Source of the DNA: CSSED10-109M sp964349455
GTDB lineage: Bacteria; Bacillota_I; Bacilli_A; RF39; UBA660
Direction of reading: 5' to 3'
Length of the DNA: 62,564 bases
Assembly: GCA_964349455.1 (NCBI GenBank)
Contig: CAYGGG010000001.1
Location: 1-62,564 of the forward strand
In this document: positions 41,833 to 50,722 of the stretch, one piece after another
How the letters are laid out: each line of letters begins with the position of its first letter
Numbering within the stretch: position 1 is the first letter of the stretch
Made by a program: the position numbers and the translations under genes
The notes under the pieces: generated by a model
What the model was told of the DNA's origin: nothing
Databases searched by the model: none
The model's input: only the letters and a program-made list of their open reading frames with translations

Positions 41833-42446
41833 TATTTTCCCATAAATTTTCTTTTCAACAATTTAGTAACAGGCTTTTTACTATAAACCAAGCAATCATC
41901 TTCTAGAATCAAATTATCGCTTACTTTCTGATCATAAATTCCCTTTCGCTTATCAAAATAACGTTCATACTTATCCAGCAAAAGACGGTAAGCATATCTC
42001 ACTTCATTATAAGTATAATCACTTTGTTTTAACCTTCCAAAAATTCCACCACCGTGAATAACTGTTCCTGAAAAATTACGGCTACGGTCTTCTTTTTTAT
42101 ATCCACAATCCAAGCAACAACAAGTCCAATATAACCTTCCTTCATAATCATCATTTTCTGAATATATTAAATACCACAATTCATGATCACAACTATCAAT
42201 CATCTTTTTTTGATATTCTTCCTCTATTTTTTTATGTAAAGCCCCATATTTTTCTTCCCGCTTTTTAATCCCAATATACCGCTTCACCCTCTCATCTTCT
42301 AACAAATCAGCTTGTTCCTTTCTAATTAAACTCAAATCACCACCCACCTTTGCCAATAAATCAAGCAATTCTTTTTCCTTTAAATCTTCAACCACTACTT
42401 TCTCATCGCCAACTATTTCTTTCAACAAATTTCCATAATAACTCAT
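41832..42446 (-). CDS. Zinc-ribbon protein, longer paralogue of the 41340 gene
   Basis: 204 aa. Helical, charged N-terminus (about residues 1-85) and then CDHELWYL, GRLYWTCCCLDCGYK and RSRNFSGTVIHGG, with TYNEVRYAYRLLL after it. The last 50 residues are basic (KKPVTKLLKRKFMGK) and are missing in the shorter paralogue. The conserved Cys and His suggest a zinc site; basic tail may bind nucleic acid, a guess. GGAGGAAAAT precedes the ATG. It follows the GH10-like gene by 23 bases in the same direction and may be cotranscribed with it. Confidence 0.75.
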   Translation of the reverse strand: MSYYGNLLKEIVGDEKVVVEDLKEKELLDLLAKVGGDLSLIRKEQADLLEDERVKRYIGIKKREEKYGALHKKIEEEYQKKMIDSCDHELWYLIYSENDDYEGRLYWTCCCLDCGYKKEDRSRNFSGTVIHGGGIFGRLKQSDYTYNEVRYAYRLLLDKYERYFDKRKGIYDQKVSDNLILEDDCLVYSKKPVTKLLKRKFMGK

Positions 42447-42469
42447 ATTTTCCTCCTAAAACATTCTAA

Positions 42470-43618
42470 TCAATTCTTAAAAGCTGGTTCTATTTTCATA
42501 TCAACAATCCAATTCATAAAAATTTGATACCCTTCTTTATAAGTTCCATCTTCCCTAATCAAACCTGTCATATATCTTGGATTAAAACTAGCCTCATGAA
42601 TGTTACACATATAATTGAAACCGATAATTCTTTCATTCTCAGAAAAAAAGTCTAACAAATCTTCCAACACCATTGCTTGCCACTTCTCAGAATAACCTCC
42701 TGGCGGTGTATTTCTTGAATATATACTTTTCTCTACTTCAGTCATATCCTTCACTGGTTCACTTAATATCCAAAATTCCCAAACATAAACATCCAAATCT
42801 AGCGCTGTTATCATATTAATAAACTGTTTTGTATAATTAATGTCATAATGAGTATGACCACCAGGTTGAATTTCAATTCCAACAGCCGTAAAAGGCGTTT
42901 TCTTTTTTTGTAATTCCTCTAAAAAGGTAATCGTATCCGGCACCCTATCCATTTTTATCATATCATAACCACCACCAGGATAATAAACATCTTCACTAAA
43001 AGCATAAACAGGGATTATGTCAACTACCACAATCGCATCTGGCATCTCTTCCTTAATAATTCTAATCGCACTATCATAATAATCAATAATATTGTCCTTT
43101 GTAAAACCTAAATTATCGATTCCTTTTAAATTAAATTCATCACCAAACTCACACATTTCAAAAACCACACCCTGGTCCTTAAATAATCTTAAATATCGGC
43201 GTAACGTATTCATTTCAGCCTCTAAATAATGATCAAACGACTTTGGAATATCACCATTAATTGTTGCGGTATATCGCAATATGATCTTCATCCAAGGTCT
43301 TGAACCATCATTTCTAATCCCTTGCGCCCATTCAATATTACCGTATTCTAGAATTTCTTGATCACTTAAATTATGCTTTATTTCATAATCTAGCATCATA
43401 AATGGAGTCTCTAACACAATACTATTTTGATAAAACGCGTTTTTTTCATTATCACCATTAGCTGTCAAAAAGAATTCTTTAACTTCTTCTGGTTGCTTTT
43501 GCTCATTAACCTTTGGTTTTTCAACCTTTTTATCTTCTACCTCTCCCTTATAAAACAAAACAAATCCCACAAAAATCAAACAAACAAGAAAAAAAATTAA
43601 CAGTTTATATTTTTTCAT
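42470..43618 (-). CDS. Exported TIM-barrel protein, glycoside hydrolase (GH10-like)
   Basis: ATG 43618 after GGTGAGATA gives 382 aa with a membrane helix (LLIFFLVCLIFVGFVLF) and a Lys/Glu linker, so it is anchored outside. The domain has GH10-like landmarks: a Glu near VVFEMCEFGDEFNL, GIEIQPGGH (family GIQSH/GLQGH), VYVWEFWI (nucleophile-strand analogue of VxITELD) and the end GLIREDGTYKEGYQIFMNW (family LFDxDGxPKPAYxA). The substrate is unknown, and similarity to other clan GH-A enzymes is possible. The exact family is uncertain. Confidence 0.65.
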   Translation of the reverse strand: MKKYKLLIFFLVCLIFVGFVLFYKGEVEDKKVEKPKVNEQKQPEEVKEFFLTANGDNEKNAFYQNSIVLETPFMMLDYEIKHNLSDQEILEYGNIEWAQGIRNDGSRPWMKIILRYTATINGDIPKSFDHYLEAEMNTLRRYLRLFKDQGVVFEMCEFGDEFNLKGIDNLGFTKDNIIDYYDSAIRIIKEEMPDAIVVVDIIPVYAFSEDVYYPGGGYDMIKMDRVPDTITFLEELQKKKTPFTAVGIEIQPGGHTHYDINYTKQFINMITALDLDVYVWEFWILSEPVKDMTEVEKSIYSRNTPPGGYSEKWQAMVLEDLLDFFSENERIIGFNYMCNIHEASFNPRYMTGLIREDGTYKEGYQIFMNWIVDMKIEPAFKN

Positions 43619-43684
43619 TATCTCACCACTTAAATTATAACACATTACTAAAATCACAACAATTATAAAAAAACAAAAATAAAA

Positions 43685-43712
43685 TTGATTTTTTTAAAAA
43701 AAAATGTATAAT
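43685..43712 (+). promoter_or_regulatory. Promoter of the anchored acidic protein gene
   Basis: TTGATT (43685-43690) and TATAAT (43707-43712) are 16 bases apart; GAAGG follows before ATG 43735. Confidence 0.75.
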
Positions 43713-43734
43713 TAAATTAGAAAGAAGGTGTATT

Positions 43735-44577
43735 ATGATTAAAACATTATTTGCTGGCTATAACAAATTCATTATTATTGGTCTCATGTTGTTGGCTGGT
43801 GGTGGGACTTATTTCTTTTTCAACCAAAAAGAAGAAACAAAAAAAGAAAAACCAGAAGTAGAAGAAAAAGAAGACACTAAAGAGGAAGAGGAGGAAGAGG
43901 AAATAACATATCCTATTGAACTATCATTAACAACAAAACAACGAATGGATTTAATTAAATTTTTACTAGAAAATGATGTTTATGCATTGCCATATTACGA
44001 AAATACAAACGAAATTGACACAAGTGTCATTGCTCACAAATTCATTAATTGGGATACAAATCCTGCCTTAACCGAAGCACAAATCACTTATATTGTTGAT
44101 AATTATGAAGAAATGGATGATTACGCAATTCATTACCTTGAAAAATACATTCCCTATCAAGAAGTTGGTAATTACATAAAAAGCTTAACTGGTAACACTG
44201 ATGCAGCAAAAGATTCATCGTTTTGTATGGTTTATATCGAAGAATATGACTTTTATGTTCATATTGGTGGTCACGGTTGGCGAGGTGGCAGCGTTGAATA
44301 CTTATCATTTGGTGATGAAGGCGGGTCTACCCATTTATTCTATGTCGAAAAAATTACCCAAATCAATGCCGAACAATATGTATTTGAAATATCACAATAT
44401 AGATTAAAACCAGAACACGAAACACTTGATACTAAAACATTATTAGAAAAATTCATTTTGGGCGAATACAATGCTTTTCAAGCAAAAATCGAAATGGAAA
44501 CCAATTCCTATTATTTAATGAAAAAAGATGGCGACCAATGGCAATTTATTTCTCATTCAGAAACTTCGCCTTTATAA
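43735..44577 (+). CDS. Membrane-anchored acidic protein, 280 aa
   Basis: An N-terminal helix (about residues 12-29, FIIIGLMLLAGGGTYFFF) is followed by a Glu-rich linker (about residues 32-60) and a globular domain with helices and then strands (SFCMVYIEEYDFYVHIGGHG and WRGGSVEYLSFGDEGG). The linker suggests a domain held away from the membrane, probably outside. No family recognised. Single-gene unit with promoter and terminator. Confidence 0.75.
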   Translation: MIKTLFAGYNKFIIIGLMLLAGGGTYFFFNQKEETKKEKPEVEEKEDTKEEEEEEEITYPIELSLTTKQRMDLIKFLLENDVYALPYYENTNEIDTSVIAHKFINWDTNPALTEAQITYIVDNYEEMDDYAIHYLEKYIPYQEVGNYIKSLTGNTDAAKDSSFCMVYIEEYDFYVHIGGHGWRGGSVEYLSFGDEGGSTHLFYVEKITQINAEQYVFEISQYRLKPEHETLDTKTLLEKFILGEYNAFQAKIEMETNSYYLMKKDGDQWQFISHSETSPL

Positions 44578-44578
44578 C

Positions 44579-44603
44579 AAAAAACTCCTCAAGGAGTTTT
44601 TTT
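44579..44603. terminator. Bidirectional terminator
   Basis: AAACTCCT and AGGAGTTT pair tightly around CA, with A- and T-runs on the two sides; it ends both the 43735 gene and the HD gene, whose stop codon lies in the stem. Confidence 0.75.
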
Positions 44604-45143
44604 ATTACAAATTTTTTCATATTCTTTAATCAAGCCCAACCAACCCTGATGAAGTCCCGCCAACTTCTCTTTTTCCTTTGGGAAAAAAGATAAATCACAA
44701 AAATCACGTTCCATTTTTTGATAAACTTTCAAAAAATCTTTTGTCTCACAAGCCATATCAAAATATGTCCATCTTGTTAAATGACTTGCAGCATCAGCAA
44801 AAGCAACTATCTTTGCCTCTTCTGTTACTGGCATTACATCATCACACCGATGAGCCCGGACACAATGCAAAACCTCACTTATCTTCGCATATTTTTCTTT
44901 TAATAAAAACTCTTTAGCTATTTTTTCACTTACAACCGCATGATTAATTTCCCTTTCAAAATAATGCCCGATATCATGTAATCAGACACTAACCAAAACA
45001 ACCTCCCGATCAACTGCTAGATTCAATTCAATCAGTTTTAAGGCCCACTTCTCCATCTCTAGCACATGTTTATCTAAATAATATCGGTCATCTTTTTTAA
45101 AAGAAAAAAATAAGTCTTTCGCCTTATCAACAATATCAATCAT
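44589..45143 (-). pseudogene. HD-domain hydrolase gene interrupted by an in-frame TGA
   Basis: From ATG 45143 (overlapping the TGA of the upstream gene as ATGA) the frame runs 53 codons, meets TGA at 44984-44982, and continues without further stops to 44589, for 184 codons in all. Read through, it is a normal HD protein: DKHVLEMEKWALKL, then VSV-stop-LHDIGHYFERE, EKIAKEFL, HCVRAHR and ADAASHL, so metal ligands lie on both sides of the stop. HD proteins commonly have Trp or Leu there, so TGG to TGA is the simplest change. No good restart follows. It could be a recent nonsense mutation, a readthrough gene or a base error. Confidence 0.75.
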
Positions 45144-45754
45144 CTTCGACGACACTTATTTTCTAACACAAAATTGCCCATTGCTTCATTTAAACCAATA
45201 ATAGTCGGTTTAGATGAAACAAAAACATTTTCATCTAACACATTAGCACCAAATACCGTTGGCATAAAACCATTATAGAAAACATTAACTCCCAAATTCT
45301 TCAATCGCTCTTCACCATGTTCATGAACCGGATAATTATCATCCGCATACCCTGTCCAAATCACCTCCACATTCTCTTTTTTTAATTGTTTGATATGATT
45401 AGCCAATTGCACTAACCGATCCCCACTTTTTACTTCCTCAATTTGAAATTCATTATAATTACCTTCAAACTTTAACTCGCCATCACTCATAAATACTTTA
45501 GACAACTCCAAATTCAAACCATTTTCGCTTGCTTGTACAAAAAGCAAATCAAGCAATTCTCTAACCTTCTCAAATTGACCAATTCGATACGAAGTAGAAA
45601 AACTAATCATAACTTTTGAAGCATCATAAATCTCTTTAATCTGATTTAACTTCTCAACGAAAAATTCAATTTCTTTTTTATACTCAGTTCCAGACAAAAT
45701 TGGTGATATTGTCATCGTATTATTAATATCTGAAAAAAATAATATTGCTTTCAT
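45140..45754 (-). CDS. HAD-like protein, 204 aa
   Basis: Begins MKAILFFSDINNTMTISPIL, where FFSDINNTM resembles motif I (DxDxT) of HAD phosphatases with Asn in the third place. ISFSTSYRIGQFEKVRELL could be motif II with Ser/Thr, and WTGYADDNYPVHEHGEERL may be the motif IV region. Assignment is tentative. It has GGAGG before the ATG and its TGA overlaps the ATG of the interrupted HD gene, so the two are coupled. It lies nine bases after the isochorismatase-like gene. Confidence 0.6.
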   Translation of the reverse strand: MKAILFFSDINNTMTISPILSGTEYKKEIEFFVEKLNQIKEIYDASKVMISFSTSYRIGQFEKVRELLDLLFVQASENGLNLELSKVFMSDGELKFEGNYNEFQIEEVKSGDRLVQLANHIKQLKKENVEVIWTGYADDNYPVHEHGEERLKNLGVNVFYNGFMPTVFGANVLDENVFVSSKPTIIGLNEAMGNFVLENKCRRR

Positions 45755-45762
45755 AAAACCTC

Positions 45763-46209
45763 CTAAATAACATAATCATTTCCAATTTGTTTTTTTAACA
45801 AATCAATTACAATTTGATGATTAAAACCATTGCAATAATCCTTTAAAACATAAACATTATATCCCTTTTCAAACAAATCCAAAGCTGTCTTATAAACGCA
45901 AGCATCAGTTTCAAAACCACACAAATATATTTCATCAATTTGATTATCAGCAATAAATTTAAGCAACTCTTCGGTCACCATTGAATATTGACAACGCTTA
46001 ATTACCAAATCAGCATTTGCACCCAAATCAATCAACTTTGAATCAAACGCATCTAAATAATTTAATTTCTTAACAAAAGGAGAATCACCATGATTAACAA
46101 ACTGACCAAAAACAACTTTATCATAATTCTTTAAAATTGTTTTTATTTTTTCAACTATCTTTAAATCAGCAAACTCTTCTTGAACATCAATTACAATCAA
46201 TAATTTCAT
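45763..46209 (-). CDS. Isochorismatase-like cysteine hydrolase
   Basis: A 148-aa member of the isochorismatase/nicotinamidase fold. The catalytic Asp is in LLIVIDVQEEFAD (about residue 8), Lys in the IKRCQYSM region, and the nucleophilic Cys in IYLCGFETDACVYKTALDL (second Cys, about residue 107), preceding a cis-peptide region. Substrate unknown; nicotinamide or other amides are possible. It lies two bases after the flavodoxin gene in a tight operon. Confidence 0.85.
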   Translation of the reverse strand: MKLLIVIDVQEEFADLKIVEKIKTILKNYDKVVFGQFVNHGDSPFVKKLNYLDAFDSKLIDLGANADLVIKRCQYSMVTEELLKFIADNQIDEIYLCGFETDACVYKTALDLFEKGYNVYVLKDYCNGFNHQIVIDLLKKQIGNDYVI

Positions 46210-46211
46210 CG

Positions 46212-46703
46212 TTATTTCTCCAAAAAAGATAACATTTTATTTAAATTTTTTTCATCAACATGATCAGCACCATCAACAAATCCCTTTAAACTTTCTTGAT
46301 CTTCAATCGACATTTTCGCCAAATTTTCTGGTTTTAACATAAACTTCATCATTGTATTTATCATCAATCGATAAAACCCTTTTAAACCATCCATATCAAA
46401 AGCTCCTCTCAACATAAATAAATTACTAGCATCATTTTTAACAATTAATTGTGCTTCTTTTTCAACTGTTTCATTATCTAAACCAACGGCCCCAATCGCT
46501 TTTAATTTAAATCTTTTTTTGGCTTTTCCTAAATCCTTCACCATCCCACCTAAAACCCAACCCAAGTAAATTACTTCACTATCTTTTTTTAGTTCACGAT
46601 AAGCCTCGCTTAAAGAAAAAACTGAAAGATTTACCTTCTTCCCTAACATTTCCGCATATCGTTTGGTACTTCCCCCTCTTGACGTATAAACAATTGCATT
46701 CAT
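46212..46703 (-). CDS. Flavodoxin-domain protein
   Basis: 163 aa. FMN phosphate-binding loop at the N-terminus, AIVYTSRGGSTKRYAEML; EVIYLGWVLGGMVKDL and AVGLDNE are the next flavodoxin strands and loops. It resembles flavodoxin-like proteins of the protoporphyrinogen-oxidase/flavodoxin-5 type rather than classical electron-transfer flavodoxin. ATG 46703 follows GGAGGCC within the end of the upstream gene, whose TGA overlaps it. It may serve as an electron carrier or regulated reductase; partner unknown. Confidence 0.8.
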   Translation of the reverse strand: MNAIVYTSRGGSTKRYAEMLGKKVNLSVFSLSEAYRELKKDSEVIYLGWVLGGMVKDLGKAKKRFKLKAIGAVGLDNETVEKEAQLIVKNDASNLFMLRGAFDMDGLKGFYRLMINTMMKFMLKPENLAKMSIEDQESLKGFVDGADHVDEKNLNKMLSFLEK

Positions 46704-47170
46704 TCTTGCGGCCTCCATAACTTATCTTCAAAATTTTTCACAAAATACCTTTGACCCTTTTGAATAACCTCATGGCCTTCGTCTTCTAATTTCATTTTTT
46801 GTTCTTCAATTCCGCCAGGATATTTAATATTTAACTCACCATCTTTTTTTAAAGTTCGCCAAAAAGGCGTATCATCACCTAACTCATTAACAACTCTTTC
46901 ATGAGCAGCATTAGCAACCATATTAACAAAAATCCCCGCTGTCAACTGACAAGTAAAATCAGCACCATGCTTTCTTGCAAGATTGTTTCTAATTTCTGGC
47001 ACCGTTAACAACTTCCCTTTAGGAACTTCTTTCATAATTTGATCAAACTCAATTGGTGGTGCAATTAACATTTTGCCACTACCAAATCTCTTTGCCATCT
47101 TTTCATCATGCCCAACATCAATGATTTTGGGCAGGTCACAAGGTTGATGCATTTTTTCATTTATTTTCAT
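46700..47170 (-). CDS. MGMT-fold protein (Ada-like DNA-binding domain)
   Basis: 156 aa with the DNA-binding domain fold of O6-alkylguanine transferases: IEFDQIMKEVPKGKLLTVPE, IRNNLARKHGADFTCQLTAG and IFVNMVANAAHERV. The active-site PCHR motif of true MGMT is absent, so it should bind rather than repair alkylated DNA, or have another role. The C-terminal segment GGIEEQKMKLEDEGHEVIQK is shared with this sub-family. GGAGG precedes ATG 47170. It is in an operon with the flavodoxin, hydrolase and HAD-like genes. Confidence 0.78.
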   Translation of the reverse strand: MKINEKMHQPCDLPKIIDVGHDEKMAKRFGSGKMLIAPPIEFDQIMKEVPKGKLLTVPEIRNNLARKHGADFTCQLTAGIFVNMVANAAHERVVNELGDDTPFWRTLKKDGELNIKYPGGIEEQKMKLEDEGHEVIQKGQRYFVKNFEDKLWRPQE

Positions 47171-47178
47171 TTTTCCTC

Positions 47179-47847
47179 CTAATCTTTTCTTTTTGCTAAA
47201 ACTTTATCTCTTCTTTTTTGTTGTACCTTTGCAATAAAAATGTCCATCATTTCATCTTCATAATCTTGATAACCACTTTCACCTAACTCAATTATCTTAG
47301 CGAAGCAATCACAATAAAACCTCGCCAATTCTGGATCACGACTATGACTTCTTCTAAGAAAAAAATCCAATTTAGCCAATCCAATCGTTGCCTTCCCAAA
47401 ACTTAACGAATAACCGTGGTCCTCCACCTTCATCAACTCTAACCTCGGTACCCATTCACAATTTGGTTCCTCAGAAAAATAATTAATTTCTTCACAATTA
47501 CTATATAAATACCGATGCTGCGCTTCATGATTTGTCCGATTATCATTTCCTATTTTCGTTGATCTATTCTGAATTATATGCTCCCTACCCTTATCAAATA
47601 ATTCCCCAAAAATTTCTGCCAACTCAGAATCAGTTTGCTTAATAACATCAAGTGATTTAACAAACCAAGTACTACCTCCACCTCTTAACAAATCATATAA
47701 ACGCGTATCAAACTCAACCCTATAACAACCCATTTCACCGTATCTTGGTTGCCAATCAAAAACAAGATCCTCCTCAATATTAACCTTCACTAATCCTTCA
47801 AGATCAAAAATCGAAGCCCCCTCTTTCGTTCTTAATACCTTTAACAT
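47179..47847 (-). CDS. Hypothetical protein, 222 aa
   Basis: Soluble protein without signal or membrane segment. It has several aromatic and charged stretches (DLVFDWQPRYGEMGCYRVEF, GGGSTWFVKSLD, SHSRDPELARFYCDCF). The end is basic (QQKRRDKVLAKRKD). No family recognised. AAGGAGATGATAGG precedes the ATG. It is the first gene of the run to 44589 and starts 36 bases after hydA, so it may also be read from the hydrogenase promoter. Confidence 0.72.
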   Translation of the reverse strand: MLKVLRTKEGASIFDLEGLVKVNIEEDLVFDWQPRYGEMGCYRVEFDTRLYDLLRGGGSTWFVKSLDVIKQTDSELAEIFGELFDKGREHIIQNRSTKIGNDNRTNHEAQHRYLYSNCEEINYFSEEPNCEWVPRLELMKVEDHGYSLSFGKATIGLAKLDFFLRRSHSRDPELARFYCDCFAKIIELGESGYQDYEDEMMDIFIAKVQQKRRDKVLAKRKD

Positions 47848-47883
47848 CCTATCATCTCCTTGGTTAAATATTATAACATAACC

Positions 47884-49563
47884 TTACTTTTTTCGATCAA
47901 CATATTTTGTATGTAATAACTTATGTGCAATTGGACTGGCAGGATACTTTAAAAAATCTTGATAAAGACTAATAATTGCCGGATTACGATGTGATTTTCG
48001 AACCGCTGATTTCTTATCAATATTATACAAAATCGATCGTCTTATTTTTCGAACTCGTTCACTGTTGTAGGGCTGGCCACCACCACCAATACAGCCCCCT
48101 AAACAAGCCATCACTTCAACAAACGTATATTCATTTGGGTTTTCCTTAATTCTTTCAACTAACTTTTGCGCACCAATCAATGAATGAACAACAGCCACTT
48201 TAATTTTTTGATCGCCAATCACAACTTCCGCTTCCTTAAATGCTTCAGTTCCCCTTAACTCATTAAACTCCAAACTACTTAATTCCTGTCCAGTAATAAT
48301 CCCATAAGCCGTCCTTAAAGCCGCTTCCATTACGCCACCAGAATTACCAAAAATCGCCCCTGCCCCACTAGCAATTCCAAATGGATTATCAAATGCTACA
48401 CCATCAATTTGCAAATAATCAATTGCTGATTCATCAATTAACTGAATAATCTCTCTTGTTGTTAAAGCAATATCCACATCGCCTTTCATTTCTTCTCTTT
48501 GTGCTTCATGTTTCTTAGCAGTACATGGCATAGCAGACATTACTACCAATTCTTTTTTAATTTTATCAGCATAAAAACTCTTAGCCACCGCCCCAAACAT
48601 TTGCTGCGGCGATTTACAAGTTGAAAGATGCGCAATTAACTCCGGATGATACTGTTCAACATAATTAATCCATCCTGGACAACAAGAAGTTAACATTGGT
48701 AATCCCTTATTTTCTTTAATTCTTTTAACCAACTCATAACTCTCTTCAATAATCGTCAAATCAGCTGCAAAATTAGTATCAAACACTTCATCAAATCCAA
48801 TTCTTTTCAAAATAGCAACCAACTTACCAATTGGAAAATGATCATAAGAAACCCCATAATGCTCACAAATAGTCGCTCTAATTGAAGGGGCAATTTGAAT
48901 AATCTTATGCTTTGACTTATCTTCTAAAATATTTCTAACTTTCATAACTTCATTTTTTTCAGTAATTGCTCCAACTGGACAAATGGCGGCACACTGACCA
49001 CAAAAAGTACAAGCCATATCAGACAAATTGCAACCCGCTGGCACTCCTATTTTTAAATCATGACTTCGCCCATACTTTTCAATAATATGCAGCCCTTGAA
49101 CATCCTTGCAAATTTCTAAACAACGATTACACTCAATACACTTATTTAAATCTCTAAAAATTGCAACATTTTTATCATCGATTTCCTTTTTCTCTTTTAA
49201 ACCAACAAAAGAACTCTTTTTAATCCCCAACTTTTCACTCAACACAAATAACTGATCTCTTTTTTGATCACAATTACTTAAATCATGATTAGCTAACAAC
49301 AACTCAAAATTAATCTTACGCGCACTGTTAACCTTCCCGCTATCAGTAAAAACTTCAATCGCCTCCCATATTTCAGTCGAACAAGCCGTCTTTAAAATAC
49401 GACTTCCTTTTATTTCGACCAAACACAAGCGGCAATTAGCTTTATTCTTTTGATCCTCATGGTAACATAACGTTGGAATAAAAATATTATTTCTTAAACA
49501 AACATCTAAAATCGTTTCATTTTCTTCACCTAAAAATTCACGTCCATCAATTATTACTCTCAT
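47884..49563 (-). CDS. hydA: [FeFe]-hydrogenase catalytic subunit HydA
   Basis: Produces or uses H2. N-terminal [2Fe-2S] domain (CYHEDQKNKANCRLC), two [4Fe-4S] ferredoxin motifs (CIECNRCLEIC and CTFCGQCAAICPVG), and the H-cluster domain with all three signatures: TSCCPGW, MPCTAKKHE, and MACLGGCIGGGGQP. Length 559 aa is normal for group A3-like subunits. The His-type [4Fe-4S] site (usually HxxxCxxCxxxxxC) is degenerate: NHDLSNCDQKRDQ keeps one Cys only. It overlaps hydB by 17 bases. The maturases HydEFG are not in the window. Confidence 0.95.
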   Translation of the reverse strand: MRVIIDGREFLGEENETILDVCLRNNIFIPTLCYHEDQKNKANCRLCLVEIKGSRILKTACSTEIWEAIEVFTDSGKVNSARKINFELLLANHDLSNCDQKRDQLFVLSEKLGIKKSSFVGLKEKKEIDDKNVAIFRDLNKCIECNRCLEICKDVQGLHIIEKYGRSHDLKIGVPAGCNLSDMACTFCGQCAAICPVGAITEKNEVMKVRNILEDKSKHKIIQIAPSIRATICEHYGVSYDHFPIGKLVAILKRIGFDEVFDTNFAADLTIIEESYELVKRIKENKGLPMLTSCCPGWINYVEQYHPELIAHLSTCKSPQQMFGAVAKSFYADKIKKELVVMSAMPCTAKKHEAQREEMKGDVDIALTTREIIQLIDESAIDYLQIDGVAFDNPFGIASGAGAIFGNSGGVMEAALRTAYGIITGQELSSLEFNELRGTEAFKEAEVVIGDQKIKVAVVHSLIGAQKLVERIKENPNEYTFVEVMACLGGCIGGGGQPYNSERVRKIRRSILYNIDKKSAVRKSHRNPAIISLYQDFLKYPASPIAHKLLHTKYVDRKK

Positions 49564-50722
49564 TAATGCCTCCTAAAAACTTATCTTCAAAAAACTCCAA
49601 CGCTGATAACAAAGTCGTTACTGAATAAAGACCCAGTCCACAAAAAGAAGAAACGCTAATCACATTAGTCAATTCTTTTAACACAATTAAATCATCCATT
49701 GACGCTTTTTTCATAATAAACTTATCCAATAAAACCAATATCTGAGTTAACCCCTCACGACAAGGCGTACACTTGCCACAAGACTCATGGTTAAAAAAAC
49801 CAATATTGTTTTTAACTAATTCTAAAATATTATCATCCGCAATAATCAAAGCCCCTGAACCAATCGAAAACCGTTTATCTTCCAATTTATCCATATTAAT
49901 ATTTATATTACTCAAATGATAAGGGATTAACATTCCCGAAGGGCCTCCTAAAATAACCGCATAAACATCTTGACAATATTGATCAAGAAAATCTTTAACT
50001 ACAATATCGTTTAACACTTCATAGACACCTGCATGATCAGTTTTACCAGACAAACTAATTAACCTTGTGCCATAAACCGGATAATCGGCTTTAAAAAGAT
50101 GGGGCATATTTGATAGCGTTTCAACATTTAACAGTAAAGTTGGCTTATCAAATAAACCACTAGTAGTTGGGAATGGCGGTTTTTGCCGCGTCTTCCCCCT
50201 GATCCCTTCTAAAGACGAAATCAAAGCGGACTCTTCACCACACAAATACGATCCAGCACCACTAAAAACAATCAGCTTTAAATCATCTAAAAAGCCTCTT
50301 ATTTTTGCTTCATTAATCGCTTTCAACAACTTCTTCTTTGCCAAATCATACTCTTCTCTAATATAAACATAAGCAACTGAAGCACCAACAATATGAGCCG
50401 CAATAATCATTCCTTCAATTAGTTGATGAGGATTATTTTCAAGCAAAAACTTGTCCTTAAAATTACCCGGTTCCCCTTCATCAGCATTACAAATTAAATA
50501 CTTAAGACCCTCTTGCTTAAAAACATCATTCATTTTCATCCAAGTTGGAAAATTTGCACCACCACGGCCATATAATTTTATTTCTTTTACTCTTTCAATT
50601 AACGCTAATCTATCTTTTTCACGAATTTCACAAAAAGTTTGATAACCACCATAAATAATATAATTATCAATCAAAGCCAAATCAACTTCACCCACATGTT
50701 TTGTTAACAACTTATGCTCCAT
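49547..50722 (-). CDS. hydB: NuoF-like flavoprotein subunit HydB (minimal form)
   Basis: NADH-oxidising FMN subunit of a trimeric hydrogenase. Motifs: GRGGANFPTWMKM (NADH site), CNADEGEPGNFKDKFLLE (FMN site), GAGSYLCGEESALI, KPPFPTTSGLF, and the [4Fe-4S] motif SCGKCTPCREGL. At 391 aa it lacks the N-terminal thioredoxin-like [2Fe-2S] domain and the C-terminal ferredoxin domain usual in bifurcating HydB (near 600 aa). The start ATG 50722 follows GGAGTGGCG, inside hydC. Electron bifurcation is therefore doubtful. Confidence 0.93.
   Translation of the reverse strand: MEHKLLTKHVGEVDLALIDNYIIYGGYQTFCEIREKDRLALIERVKEIKLYGRGGANFPTWMKMNDVFKQEGLKYLICNADEGEPGNFKDKFLLENNPHQLIEGMIIAAHIVGASVAYVYIREEYDLAKKKLLKAINEAKIRGFLDDLKLIVFSGAGSYLCGEESALISSLEGIRGKTRQKPPFPTTSGLFDKPTLLLNVETLSNMPHLFKADYPVYGTRLISLSGKTDHAGVYEVLNDIVVKDFLDQYCQDVYAVILGGPSGMLIPYHLSNININMDKLEDKRFSIGSGALIIADDNILELVKNNIGFFNHESCGKCTPCREGLTQILVLLDKFIMKKASMDDLIVLKELTNVISVSSFCGLGLYSVTTLLSALEFFEDKFLGGINESNN

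Noticed and set aside
44960..45000. Selenocysteine at the TGA of the HD gene because mnmH suggests selenium use
   Set aside because: No convincing SECIS-like hairpin directly after the TGA was seen, and HD proteins do not use Cys or Sec at that position.
44589..45143. TGA read as tryptophan across the genome (alternative genetic code)
   Set aside because: TGA ends many genes in the standard way, including ATGA-type overlaps at 34153, 45140 and 46700, and Trp is otherwise TGG. Only one gene has an internal TGA.
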